Part shown: piece after piece, positions 35,116 to 42,916 of the stretch | Layout of the letters: every line of letters begins with the position of its first letter | How positions within the stretch are numbered: position 1 is the stretch's first letter | DNA from: an uncultured Lachnospiraceae bacterium | Lineage (GTDB): Bacteria > Bacillota > Clostridia > Lachnospirales > Lachnospiraceae | Direction: 5' to 3' | Assembly: GCA_910578335.1 (NCBI GenBank) | Contig: CAJTPU010000003.1 | Span: 62,001 to 126,000 of the forward strand | DNA: 64,000 nucleotides | Made by a program: the position numbers and the translations under genes | Notes under the pieces: generated by a model | Told to the model about the DNA's origin: nothing | Seen by the model: the letters and a program-made list of their open reading frames with translations, nothing else | The model's database searches: none

Positions 35116-35418
35116 TTAATGACTCTCCCTAAACTTCTCAAATGCCGAAGCTGCATTCTGCACCTTACCGGTTCGCAAGTCATCATATCCTTCTTGTAGC
35201 TTTGTATGGACTTCCTCCGGTGTCATTAAATCTGCATTGAGAATAGAAGGCGCACTAGGTAATGCAACAGCGAACGGTATCCCTCCTGTCAGGGATATTT
35301 GATTGAGATATATATCTATAGCCGTTGACATAGGTATCCCCAATCTTTTCAGTACATCTTCTGCCCGCTGTTTTATTGCAGGATTCACTCTTAAATTTAA
35401 TGTTGCTGTCTTTTCCAT
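35116..35418 (-). CDS. RelB/DinJ-family antitoxin
   Basis: A 100-residue protein with a ribbon-helix-helix N-terminus (TLNLRVNPAIKQRAEDVLKRLGIPMSTAI) typical of RelB/DinJ. The flexible C-terminus would wrap the toxin. Start at 35418 follows an AAAGGAG site. It probably represses its own promoter together with the toxin. Confidence 0.85.
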   Translation of the reverse strand: MEKTATLNLRVNPAIKQRAEDVLKRLGIPMSTAIDIYLNQISLTGGIPFAVALPSAPSILNADLMTPEEVHTKLQEGYDDLRTGKVQNAASAFEKFRESH

Positions 35419-35535
35419 ATACATTCATCTCCTTTCACCTAATTGTAACGCATTTGTCGTTACTTATCAAGGCTTGCTCTTCTTTCATAATCAAAATACG
35501 ACATACAATCTATAAAGAACTCTTGCCTTATAAAT

Positions 35536-36192
35536 TCATCCCTTCAATTCCACAATCAATTTCACCCTGTCGTGAATGCCTGTTTTGTCGTAGATATTGG
35601 AAATATAGTTTTTCACCGTGCCTTCTGATATATACAGCCTGTCCGCAATTTGTCTGTTGTTCAGCCCTTGTGCCATAAGCGCGCATATTTCTTTTTCCCT
35701 GTCCGTCAGCTCCACTGCAATATCCTTCCCTGCCCCCGCCGCCATGGGCTCTTGCTTTCTTTTGGCATTGTCCGCCATAAGCTCTGAAAGACGTGCCATA
35801 ATCTGCCCGTCCAGCACCGTGACGCCGCTCATAATCTGTGTGACCGCACCCAATATCGCATCCTTGCCGCTGTCCTTCAAAAGATAGCCGTCGGCTCCGC
35901 CCGCTATTGCCTCCGTAATATACTTATCATCATAAAAGGTTGTAAGCACCAGTATTTTCACATGCGCAAACCTCTCCTTCATGATTTTGATAAGCTCTAT
36001 GCCGCCCATTCCCCTCATATTGAGGTCTACAAGCGCTATGTCACAGTCTGCATTTTCCTCCAATATCTGCAGGGCTCTTCTTCCGTCTAAAGCCTTGCCT
36101 GTTATCACCATGCCGCTCAGTGACAATATAATTTCCAGACTGTCCAGTAAAAGCTTCTCATCATCCACCAGCAATACCTTATATCCGCTCAT
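35536..36192 (-). CDS. NarL/LuxR-type response regulator
   Basis: A 218-residue regulator: receiver domain 1-120 (LLVDDEKLLLDSLE, phospho-Asp in IALVDLNMRGMGG, Lys in YLLKDSG) and a C-terminal LuxR helix-turn-helix (LTDREKEICALMAQGLNNRQIADRLYISEGTVKNYISNIY). Its start overlaps the kinase stop by 4 bp. Possible targets are the FtsX-type ABC operon downstream, beyond the toxin-antitoxin pair. Confidence 0.93.
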   Translation of the reverse strand: MSGYKVLLVDDEKLLLDSLEIILSLSGMVITGKALDGRRALQILEENADCDIALVDLNMRGMGGIELIKIMKERFAHVKILVLTTFYDDKYITEAIAGGADGYLLKDSGKDAILGAVTQIMSGVTVLDGQIMARLSELMADNAKRKQEPMAAGAGKDIAVELTDREKEICALMAQGLNNRQIADRLYISEGTVKNYISNIYDKTGIHDRVKLIVELKG

Positions 36193-37349
36193 TCTGCCTG
36201 TTCTCCAAATCCAATCGGTAATTCCACCGTTAATTGAAACCCGTTATGATTTTCCACCCTTGTTTTGCCGCCGCATTTCTCTGCATAGGCAATTATCTTT
36301 TTTATGCCAAAGCCGCATTCAAGCCTCTGCTTTCTATTACAATCATCAAAATCACTGTACCCATTGTCCGCTACTACGAGCTTTACATGCGCTGAATCCC
36401 CCAAAAGCGTAACCGTAAACGCACTGGCGCCGCCATGCTTTACACCGTTAGTCAGAGCCTCTTTCAATACCCCTGTAAGAAATACTACATGGTCATGAGG
36501 CATTTTTATATCATCTGCCATTTCCCCATAATTCCGGTAAATTTCTATACCCGTATCCATTGCAAACTCTGTGATAACCATATCCAGACCGGACTTCAGC
36601 TCTCCTGCTGTAAGCTCCGCCATATCCTCGTCCAGCACCCTGACCGCCCGCCTGATAGATGCAAGACTTTCACGGATTCGGTTATTGGCAGCCTGCATCT
36701 TTTTTCTTGCTTCCTCCGGTCTTACATCATAAAGCACATCCGCCGCATCCAATGTCATAATAGCCGCCGTTATGGAATGTCCTACGCTATTGTGAATGTT
36801 TCTGCTGATGTTTTCTCTTTCCAGCAGTCTTGCATTCTTTTCATCCACATGCTTTTGCATAATCAGTTGTCTGTTCAGGCGCTTCTCATGCAGCTCGCTG
36901 ATATTGGACGCCGTCACTCTCTCCTGCTCCTTCTTCTTCCTTTTTTCCAGCCGCTCTGCCACGTCATAGAGAAGCGCCAGAAGTAAAAACATAAGAATCA
37001 AAAAAAGCGTGAGCAGTATACGCATAGCCACGGGCATGTCAGGACAGATAACCGGCTGTCCCAGAATAAACGAGAACGTTCCTATGCATATGCGCAAAGA
37101 CACTCTTACATCCATGAGAAAAAAGAAGACCAAAAAGCCCGTAAAATGCCCCGACAATACAGCAAACAAAAGCATAAGAACCAAAGTAAGGGCGGCAATG
37201 CCTTTCTCCCGCTCTTCACAGAACGACCGGTATGTGATAAGTATGGCAAGCACTGCTGCCGCCATAATAAAAAATACCGGCGCTTTGCTGTAAAACAGCC
37301 CCGACAGGGTAAGCAGTATGAGTATTGTAATTTGGGAAATGGTGTACAT
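36189..37349 (-). CDS. NarL-group sensor histidine kinase
   Basis: A 386-residue kinase with about five membrane helices in the first ~130 residues and almost no extracellular loops. A coiled region and the HisKA_3 phospho-acceptor box follow (RENISRNIHNSVGHSITAAIM), then a HATPase with LKEALTNGVKHG and a late GFGIKKI. This is the LiaS/DesK-like layout that senses the membrane state. GAGG lies 11 bases before the ATG. Pairs with the overlapping regulator. Confidence 0.9.
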   Translation of the reverse strand: MYTISQITILILLTLSGLFYSKAPVFFIMAAAVLAILITYRSFCEEREKGIAALTLVLMLLFAVLSGHFTGFLVFFFLMDVRVSLRICIGTFSFILGQPVICPDMPVAMRILLTLFLILMFLLLALLYDVAERLEKRKKKEQERVTASNISELHEKRLNRQLIMQKHVDEKNARLLERENISRNIHNSVGHSITAAIMTLDAADVLYDVRPEEARKKMQAANNRIRESLASIRRAVRVLDEDMAELTAGELKSGLDMVITEFAMDTGIEIYRNYGEMADDIKMPHDHVVFLTGVLKEALTNGVKHGGASAFTVTLLGDSAHVKLVVADNGYSDFDDCNRKQRLECGFGIKKIIAYAEKCGGKTRVENHNGFQLTVELPIGFGEQAE

Positions 37350-37408
37350 AATAAATAGTCCTCATTGCTATTTGGGAATTTCACTAAAATTACGATATGA
37401 CAGCATTT

Positions 37409-37983
37409 TTACACATGGCATTTCCGATACCTCCCCGCTCCGACAAACTCTATAACTCCTTTATCCCTTAAAATCTGTAATTGCTGTCTGATTTTTTCTT
37501 TTATATGATGATTTTCCGAATGCCTTAAGGATAAGGTATGCTCTTTAAAACAATATTGCAGCCAACCCAGCCAGCCCTCCTTGCCGCGCCGGTTAGCGGA
37601 TTTCTTTTTTCTATCATATGGGGAACAAAAAAATGTTTTGGAATCATTACAAAGTTTTTTACTCTAAAATCAGCCTTACCGTACTGCAAAAAGAAGAAAT
37701 TAGGATTGTTAATAGAACGAATTCTTCCTATCATTTTATCATAAGCTCCATCTGCCACCTTGTTACTGATAGCAGTATGCTTACTTTTTAATTCATATTC
37801 TTCCGCACAGCTCGGGCAATAAAAATCTGCCGTCGGTCTGTTATTCTCAAATTGACAAATATACGCTTTTCCACAATACGGGCAAAACAAATTCCGGCTC
37901 ACCCAATTTTCTGTTATTACCCGTATCTTTTGGGAATTGCTCTTATATCTTTCCGCTATCCTGTCATCCATCTGCAAATCCAT
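37409..37983 (-). pseudogene. dpnI: Decayed DpnI-type restriction endonuclease
   Basis: The intact part (37525-37983, 152 codons) matches the catalytic domain of DpnI, which cuts GATC methylated at adenine. It has YKSNSQK at 13-19, zinc cysteines CPYC (34-37) and CPSC (56-59), and the PD-(D/E)xK residues Asp53, Glu64 and Lys66, with NNPNFFFL and ARRAGWVGCNI later. It stops after KSIPYP. In another frame at ~37526-37409 the sequence encodes NHHIKEKIRQQLQILRDKGV...GRYRK, the C-terminal end of DpnI's winged-helix domain. About 60-70 residues between are gone. I read this as an internal deletion plus frameshift. The family is ~254 residues. No partner gene lies nearby. Confidence 0.85.
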
Positions 37984-38105
37984 GAGCTGCTTCTCCTAAA
38001 AATCCCTTGTTTCTCGGTTTCTGCTTCAAGTACAAGCAATGTATCATAAAATCTCTGTAAAACCAAAATCATTATACCCTAAATATTCTTAAATGTTAAT
38101 AGGTC

Positions 38106-38135
38106 AAAAAACTCCGCAGGAAAAACCTGCGGAGT
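38106..38135 (-). terminator. Intrinsic terminator of the rplM-rpsI operon
   Basis: ACTCCGCAGG pairs perfectly with CCTGCGGAGT around a short A/T loop and is followed by TTTTTTG on the minus strand, about 55 bp after the rpsI stop. Confidence 0.9.
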
Positions 38136-38191
38136 CAGTTTCATGAAGCCTGTATATTTGTTGCTTATTCCAAAAAGATAACTCTGAAATA

Positions 38192-38587
38192 TTATCTCTT
38201 GGAAAACTGCGGCGCCCTACGAGCTGCCTTAAGACCGTATTTCTTACGCTCTTTCATACGAGGGTCACGGGTTAAGAAGCCTGCCTTTTTGAGGACGGGT
38301 CTGTAATCCGCGTCTGCCTGGCAAAGCGCTCTTGCAACGCCGTGACGGATTGCGCCTGCCTGACCTGTTGTGCCGCCGCCGCAGACATTTACCAAAATGT
38401 CAAACTTATCAACGGTTTCTGTTGCTGTAAGAGGCTGGCGAACAATAACCTTTAAGGTCTCCAGTCCAAAATAATCGTCAATGTCCCTTTTATTTATGGT
38501 AACTTTGCCTGTCCCAGGCATTAAGTATACTCTTGCAATGGATTTTTTTCTTCTACCTGTACCGTAGTATCTTTCTGATTTAGCCAT
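38192..38587 (-). CDS. rpsI: 30S ribosomal protein S9
   Basis: A 131-residue S9 with the canonical YYGTGRRKKSIARV start, GGGTTGQAGAIRHGVARAL centre and the C-terminal FSKR tail that reaches the P-site tRNA. Second gene of the rplM-rpsI pair (24-bp gap), followed by a terminator. Confidence 0.98.
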   Translation of the reverse strand: MAKSERYYGTGRRKKSIARVYLMPGTGKVTINKRDIDDYFGLETLKVIVRQPLTATETVDKFDILVNVCGGGTTGQAGAIRHGVARALCQADADYRPVLKKAGFLTRDPRMKERKKYGLKAARRAPQFSKR

Positions 38588-38611
38588 TTTTATTTCCTCC
38601 TTTCAGTCCCG

Positions 38612-39040
38612 TTAGAATGTCAATACTTCAGGCTTCTGCGCTTCGTGCTTGTGCTCAGGTCCTGCGTATACATGCAGCTTGGTATACATCTGTCTGCCTA
38701 AAGGTCCCTTGGGAAGCATACCCTTTACAGCAAGCTCTACAACCTGCTCCGGCTTCTTTGCTAATTTATCCCGCAGTGTGGTCTCTTTCATACCGCCTAC
38801 GTAATCAGAATGTCTGTAGTAAATTTTCTGGTCCAGCTTCTTTCCCGTCACCTTAATCTTTTCTGCATTGACTACGATAACATAATCACCGGTATCCATA
38901 TGAGGTGTAAAAATCGGCTTGTTTTTTCCTCTCAGAACCTTGGCAACCTCAGATGCCAAACGTCCCAGAGTCATGTCTGTAGCGTCTACTACATACCATT
39001 TTCTATCGATTGTAGCCGGACTAGCCATAAATGTTTTCAT
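38612..39040 (-). CDS. rplM: 50S ribosomal protein L13
   Basis: A 142-residue L13: WYVVDATDMTLGRLASEVAKVLRGKNKPIFTPH at the N-terminus and VKGMLPKGPLGRQMYTKLHVYAG later. Start at 39040 (GGAGG 7 bases upstream) matches the family; the 155-residue reading from 39079 is a leader extension. First gene after the promoter and structured leader. Confidence 0.98.
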   Translation of the reverse strand: MKTFMASPATIDRKWYVVDATDMTLGRLASEVAKVLRGKNKPIFTPHMDTGDYVIVVNAEKIKVTGKKLDQKIYYRHSDYVGGMKETTLRDKLAKKPEQVVELAVKGMLPKGPLGRQMYTKLHVYAGPEHKHEAQKPEVLTF

Positions 39041-39237
39041 GATATTTCCTCCATACATGGTAAAATCCAAAAGCGGCATTCCACTTTGCTGCTTTTGAGC
39101 ATCCTTCTTTTGCTTCTCGGGAATCTTACCCGGCAGATGTCCGGCTGCCTCATAAAACCCTTCAAAACATCTTCGTCCCTGCGGTTTTCTCCTGTGTCAC
39201 CGGGGCTTTGGTTTCACATTTTGATACACCGCCACAG
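39041..39237 (-). promoter_or_regulatory. Structured leader of rplM-rpsI, possibly an L13-binding leader
   Basis: About 200 nt separate the promoter from the rplM start. On the minus strand several hairpins follow each other: GGCAG/CTGCC around 39132-39148, CGGG/CCCG at 39118-39132, and CAAAAGC/GCTTTTG at 39069-39098 near the ribosome-binding site. L13 leaders upstream of this gene pair are described in Firmicutes. I did not verify the consensus, so the assignment rests on position and structure. Confidence 0.5.
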
Positions 39238-39243
39238 TGATAT

Positions 39244-39272
39244 ATTATATTATATGAAGCCGAACCTGTCAA
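39244..39272 (-). promoter_or_regulatory. Sigma-A promoter of rplM-rpsI
   Basis: Perfect consensus TTGACA, 17 bp, TATAAT on the minus strand. The -35 box overlaps the truA stop codon. Confidence 0.9.
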
Positions 39273-40009
39273 CTGGTAAATTCATATTTTATCAGCATAA
39301 GCCCGCATGCCGGCGCTGTGGGTCCGGCTTTGGTTCTGTCACATGAGACAAGCGCTTCTTCCACCCTTTCGGGCTCCCATCTTCCTCTTCCGACTTCCAG
39401 CAGCGTCCCCGCTATAATCCGTACCATATTATATAGGAAACCATTGCCGCAGACACGGATAACCACGTCCGCGCCCTCCTCTGCCACCTCGATGGCATAA
39501 ATCGTCCGCACCGTGCTTTCCACTACTGCCGCAGCCGCGCAAAAGGCTTTAAAATCATGCTCCCCAATCAGGTACTGCGCCGCCCTGCGCATTTTCTCCA
39601 CGTGAAGCGTATGGTAGGTAAAACAGGAATAGAGCCGCTTTACCGGTATGGGGAATTCTCCTCTCGTAATCCGGTATTCATAGGTCTTCCTGCTCTCGCA
39701 GTGCCGCGGGTGAAAGTTTGGCGCAGCCTCCTCTGATTTCTGAATCCTGATGTCCTTCGGCAGTCGCGCATTTAAGGCATAGGCAAGCTTTTCTGCCGGA
39801 ATCGTGGTATCGGAATCAAATACCGCCACATTGCAGAGGGCATGGACGCCCGCATCGGTCCTGCTTGCGCCGATGACACGAATCTCCTCCCGCAAAAGTC
39901 CGCTCAGGGCACGATTCAATTCTCCTTCTATGGTCGGGCAGTTTTTTTGCACCTGAAAGCCCGCATAATCAGTGCCGTCATATGCGACGGTCAGCATAAA
40001 GCGTTTCAA
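39269..40009 (-). CDS. truA: tRNA pseudouridine synthase A
   Basis: About 246 residues. It makes pseudouridine at positions 38-40 of tRNA anticodon arms. Motifs: AYDGTDYAGFQ near the N-terminus, catalytic Asp in GASRTDAGVHA, and NGFLYNMVRIIAGTLLEVG. I chose TTG at 40009 (GGAGAG ~9 bases upstream, giving MKRFMLTVAYDG); the first ATG is at 39997. It overlaps the ecfT 3' end by 32 bp. Confidence 0.95.
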   Translation of the reverse strand: MKRFMLTVAYDGTDYAGFQVQKNCPTIEGELNRALSGLLREEIRVIGASRTDAGVHALCNVAVFDSDTTIPAEKLAYALNARLPKDIRIQKSEEAAPNFHPRHCESRKTYEYRITRGEFPIPVKRLYSCFTYHTLHVEKMRRAAQYLIGEHDFKAFCAAAAVVESTVRTIYAIEVAEEGADVVIRVCGNGFLYNMVRIIAGTLLEVGRGRWEPERVEEALVSCDRTKAGPTAPACGLMLIKYEFTS

Positions 40010-40952
40010 TTCTTTTCTCTCCGGTTGTTTTATACAGGGCGCAGAATTCTGCATGCGCCTCCACACCCAGACCGTCGAATTCTGCACAAGTCTCCGTAAG
40101 CACCCTCTCCGTCCTAACAGCCTGTTCTTCCGCAGGCGTTTTCACTATCATATTGGGAATCCTGTCCACCGCAATACTGCCGGCTAAAAAGGCAAATAAA
40201 AGCAGATATGCCGCAACATCCCTCCTTTTGTAAATAAGAGGCTTCATCTTGGTTCTGCCCTCGCCGCCCCTGTAGCAGCGCGCCTCCATCGCCATCGCCA
40301 AATCATTGGCACGGCGGAACGCAGAGATAAAAAGCGGCACTAAAAGCGGCACCATTGCCTTCGCCTTTTTGAATATATTGCCGCTCTCGAAGTCCGCGCC
40401 TCTTGCTATCTGCGCCTTCATGATTTTGTCCGTCTCTTCCATCAATATCGGGATAAACCGGAGTGCAATCGACATAATCATGGCAATTTCATGCACCGGC
40501 AGGCGAAACAGCCTTAAAGGGCGCATTGCCTTTTCCATGCCGTCCGTCAGATTGTTGGGCGTCGTCGTCAGCGTCATCAGCGAAGAGCCGATAATCAGCA
40601 TAGTCAGCCTGATAACCATGAACACGGCAATCCGGATGCCCTCCTTTGTGATATGCAGCTTCCAGATAGTAAGCACCGTTTCTCCCGGTGTCAGAAACAG
40701 ATTAAACACCACGGTTATCAACAGCAGAAACAAAATGGAACGCATCCCTTTTATCATAAACTTAAAAGGCACCTTGGAAAGCTTCACAACAGCAAACAAA
40801 AACAGTGCCGCGCACAAATACCCCCATACATGATGAAAACAAAACAAAGATATAATAAAGATAACAGTGCCAGCCAGCTTTACGCGCGGGTCCAGCCTGT
40901 GTATGACGGATTCCGTCTGATAATATTGTCCTAACGTAATATCCCTGAGCAT
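39978..40952 (-). CDS. ecfT: ECF transporter transmembrane subunit EcfT
   Basis: A 324-residue membrane subunit with about five helices, the coupling motif AQIARGADFESG and the second Ala-Arg-Gly-like motif AMEARCYRGG, which contact the two ATPases. The start shares one base with the ecfA2 stop (TAATG). The C-terminal ~55 residues after the last helix are longer than I expect for the family. Works with whichever vitamin-binding S subunits are encoded elsewhere. Confidence 0.95.
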   Translation of the reverse strand: MLRDITLGQYYQTESVIHRLDPRVKLAGTVIFIISLFCFHHVWGYLCAALFLFAVVKLSKVPFKFMIKGMRSILFLLLITVVFNLFLTPGETVLTIWKLHITKEGIRIAVFMVIRLTMLIIGSSLMTLTTTPNNLTDGMEKAMRPLRLFRLPVHEIAMIMSIALRFIPILMEETDKIMKAQIARGADFESGNIFKKAKAMVPLLVPLFISAFRRANDLAMAMEARCYRGGEGRTKMKPLIYKRRDVAAYLLLFAFLAGSIAVDRIPNMIVKTPAEEQAVRTERVLTETCAEFDGLGVEAHAEFCALYKTTGEKRIETLYADRRI

Positions 40953-41815
40953 TACAATGTCCGTGTCCTTTCCGTCAGCACGCGGTAAACTTCCCGTGCT
41001 GCTTCCTTTATGGTTGTGGCGTTCTCGTCCACACGAAGACCCGCTTTCTTCAGATTATGCATAATATAAGTCACCTGCGGGGCGGCAAGTCCGACCTCCT
41101 CCAGCTCCTTATAATGCTTAAATACCTCCTTCGGCACATCATCATACATAATGCGCCCCTGATTCATCACCAGAATGCGCTCCACATACTCTGCCACATC
41201 CTCCATGCTATGTGACACCAAAATAACCGTAATATTACTCTCTTCCTTTAATTTGCATATCTGCCCCAGAATCTCTTCCCTTCCTTTCGGGTCAAGCCCC
41301 GCCGTTGGCTCATCCAATATCAGCACCTGAGGCTTCATGGCAAGCACGCCGGCAATTGCCACCCTCCTCTTTTGTCCGCCCGAAAGGTCAAAGGGCGACT
41401 GGTAAAAGCACTCGTCCGGCAGCCCTACTTTTTTCAGCGCCTCGTATGCCCTAAGCTCCGTCTCCTTCTTCGACAGCCCCAAATTCTTAGGTCCAAAACA
41501 CACGTCTGAAAACACATCGACCTCAAAAAGCTGATGCTCCGGATACTGAAATACCAGCCCCACTTTGCTGCGCAGCTCCTTCTTATTAAAATCTTCATCG
41601 TCTATATCCTGCCCGTCAAAGTAAATACTTCCTGACGTTGCGCATAAGAGCCCGTTTAAATGCTGCACCAGCGTGGATTTTCCCGAACCGGTATGTCCAA
41701 TCAATCCGATAAACTGCCCGTCCGGTATCACCAGGCTGATGTCGTCCAGCGCCTTTACTGCAAGAGTGGTATCGTCGCCATAGACATGGCTTACATGGTC
41801 TAATATAATCGACAT
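40952..41815 (-). CDS. ecfA2: ECF transporter ATPase EcfA2
   Basis: A 287-residue ABC ATPase: Walker A GHTGSGKST, Q-loop VFQYPEHQLFEVDVFSDV, signature LSGGQKRRVAIAG, Walker B VLILDEPTAGLD. The characteristic ECF Q-helix (PEHQLF) is present. Lies 2 bp after ecfA1. Confidence 0.96.
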   Translation of the reverse strand: MSIILDHVSHVYGDDTTLAVKALDDISLVIPDGQFIGLIGHTGSGKSTLVQHLNGLLCATSGSIYFDGQDIDDEDFNKKELRSKVGLVFQYPEHQLFEVDVFSDVCFGPKNLGLSKKETELRAYEALKKVGLPDECFYQSPFDLSGGQKRRVAIAGVLAMKPQVLILDEPTAGLDPKGREEILGQICKLKEESNITVILVSHSMEDVAEYVERILVMNQGRIMYDDVPKEVFKHYKELEEVGLAAPQVTYIMHNLKKAGLRVDENATTIKEAAREVYRVLTERTRTL

Positions 41816-41817
41816 GG

Positions 41818-42684
41818 CTACCTCCCTTCCCTGCGGCTGTATTGTATGATTTCATCCGTCAGCTCTTCTATGCTGAGAATGCCGTCCGGCAGCGCAATCC
41901 CTTTTTTCTGCAGTTCATAGGCTAAAAGTGTGACCTGCGGCACATCAAGCCTCAGCTCCTTCAGTTCCTCCACCTTGGAAAAAATCTCTCTCGGCGTCCC
42001 CTGCATGGCAATTCTGCCCTTATCCATGACAAATACCTTATCCGCATGGATAATTTCTTCCATGTAATGAGTAATCAGGATAACCGTCACATTTTCCACA
42101 TCATTCAGCGCGCGCACGGCACGTATCACTTCTTTTCTGCCGTTGGGGTCAAGCATGGCGGTGGGCTCGTCTAATACAATACATTTTGGGTGCATCGCCA
42201 AAACCCCCGCAATGGACACCCTCTGCTTCTGCCCGCCTGACAGCTTATTGGGCGAATATTTGCGGAATTTGTACATGCCGACGGCTTTTAAGCTCTCCTC
42301 CACCCTCTCCCAGATTTCAGCGGTGGGAACGCCCATATTCTCCGGTCCGAAGCCTACGTCTTCCTCTACCACCTGTCCGATTATCTGGTTGTCAGGATTT
42401 TGAAAAACCATACCTGCCGTCTGCCTGATATTCCAGACCTCCGACTCCTCCCTCGTATCCCTGCCGTCCACCCATATACTGCCCTCCGTAGGACAGAGTA
42501 TCGCATTCATATGCTTTGCCAGCGTGGATTTGCCGGAGCCGTTATGCCCTAAAATAGCAATAAAGTCACCCTGCTTAATCTTCAGAGTCACTTCATCCAC
42601 TGCGCGGGTGATGCCCTCCACATTGCCGTCCTCATCCCGCCTGATATATTCAAATACAAGCTTATCCGTTTTTATAATACTCAT
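41818..42684 (-). CDS. ecfA1: ECF transporter ATPase EcfA1
   Basis: A 288-residue ATPase from the ATG at 42684: Walker A GHNGSGKST, Q-loop MVFQNPDNQIIGQVVEEDV, signature LSGGQKQRVSIAG, Walker B CIVLDEPTAMLD. The 336-residue reading from 42828 would start inside the -35 region of the promoter, so the shorter form is right. First gene of ecfA1-ecfA2-ecfT-truA. Confidence 0.96.
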   Translation of the reverse strand: MSIIKTDKLVFEYIRRDEDGNVEGITRAVDEVTLKIKQGDFIAILGHNGSGKSTLAKHMNAILCPTEGSIWVDGRDTREESEVWNIRQTAGMVFQNPDNQIIGQVVEEDVGFGPENMGVPTAEIWERVEESLKAVGMYKFRKYSPNKLSGGQKQRVSIAGVLAMHPKCIVLDEPTAMLDPNGRKEVIRAVRALNDVENVTVILITHYMEEIIHADKVFVMDKGRIAMQGTPREIFSKVEELKELRLDVPQVTLLAYELQKKGIALPDGILSIEELTDEIIQYSRREGR

Positions 42685-42799
42685 CTTAATCACCATGCAT
42701 ATTGCAGACCCTGTCTGCAATACTGCCCAAATAGAAAAAGCGTTACAAATGGAAACATGGCGCCGGTCAGATTCCCTCCGGGATACCTGCGCGCTTTCT

Positions 42800-42828
42800 A
42801 TTGTACTAAACTTTTTCGGGAAATACAA
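42800..42828 (-). promoter_or_regulatory. Sigma-A promoter of the ecf-truA operon
   Basis: TTGTAT, 17 bp, TACAAT on the minus strand, leaving a leader of about 110 nt before ecfA1. Directly divergent from the peptidase promoter. Confidence 0.65.
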
Positions 42829-42832
42829 CCAT

Positions 42833-42861
42833 TTTACAAAATAGCAGGATAATGATACACT
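42833..42861 (+). promoter_or_regulatory. Promoter of the M15 peptidase gene
   Basis: TTTACA, 17 bp, TACACT on the plus strand. The predicted transcription start (~42868) lies after the ATG at 42866, which supports the later translation start. Confidence 0.6.
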
Positions 42862-42916
42862 TATTATGTGCGGCTATCCTGTTTTGAAACACAGCCCCAC
42901 GGAAATGAGGATTTAC

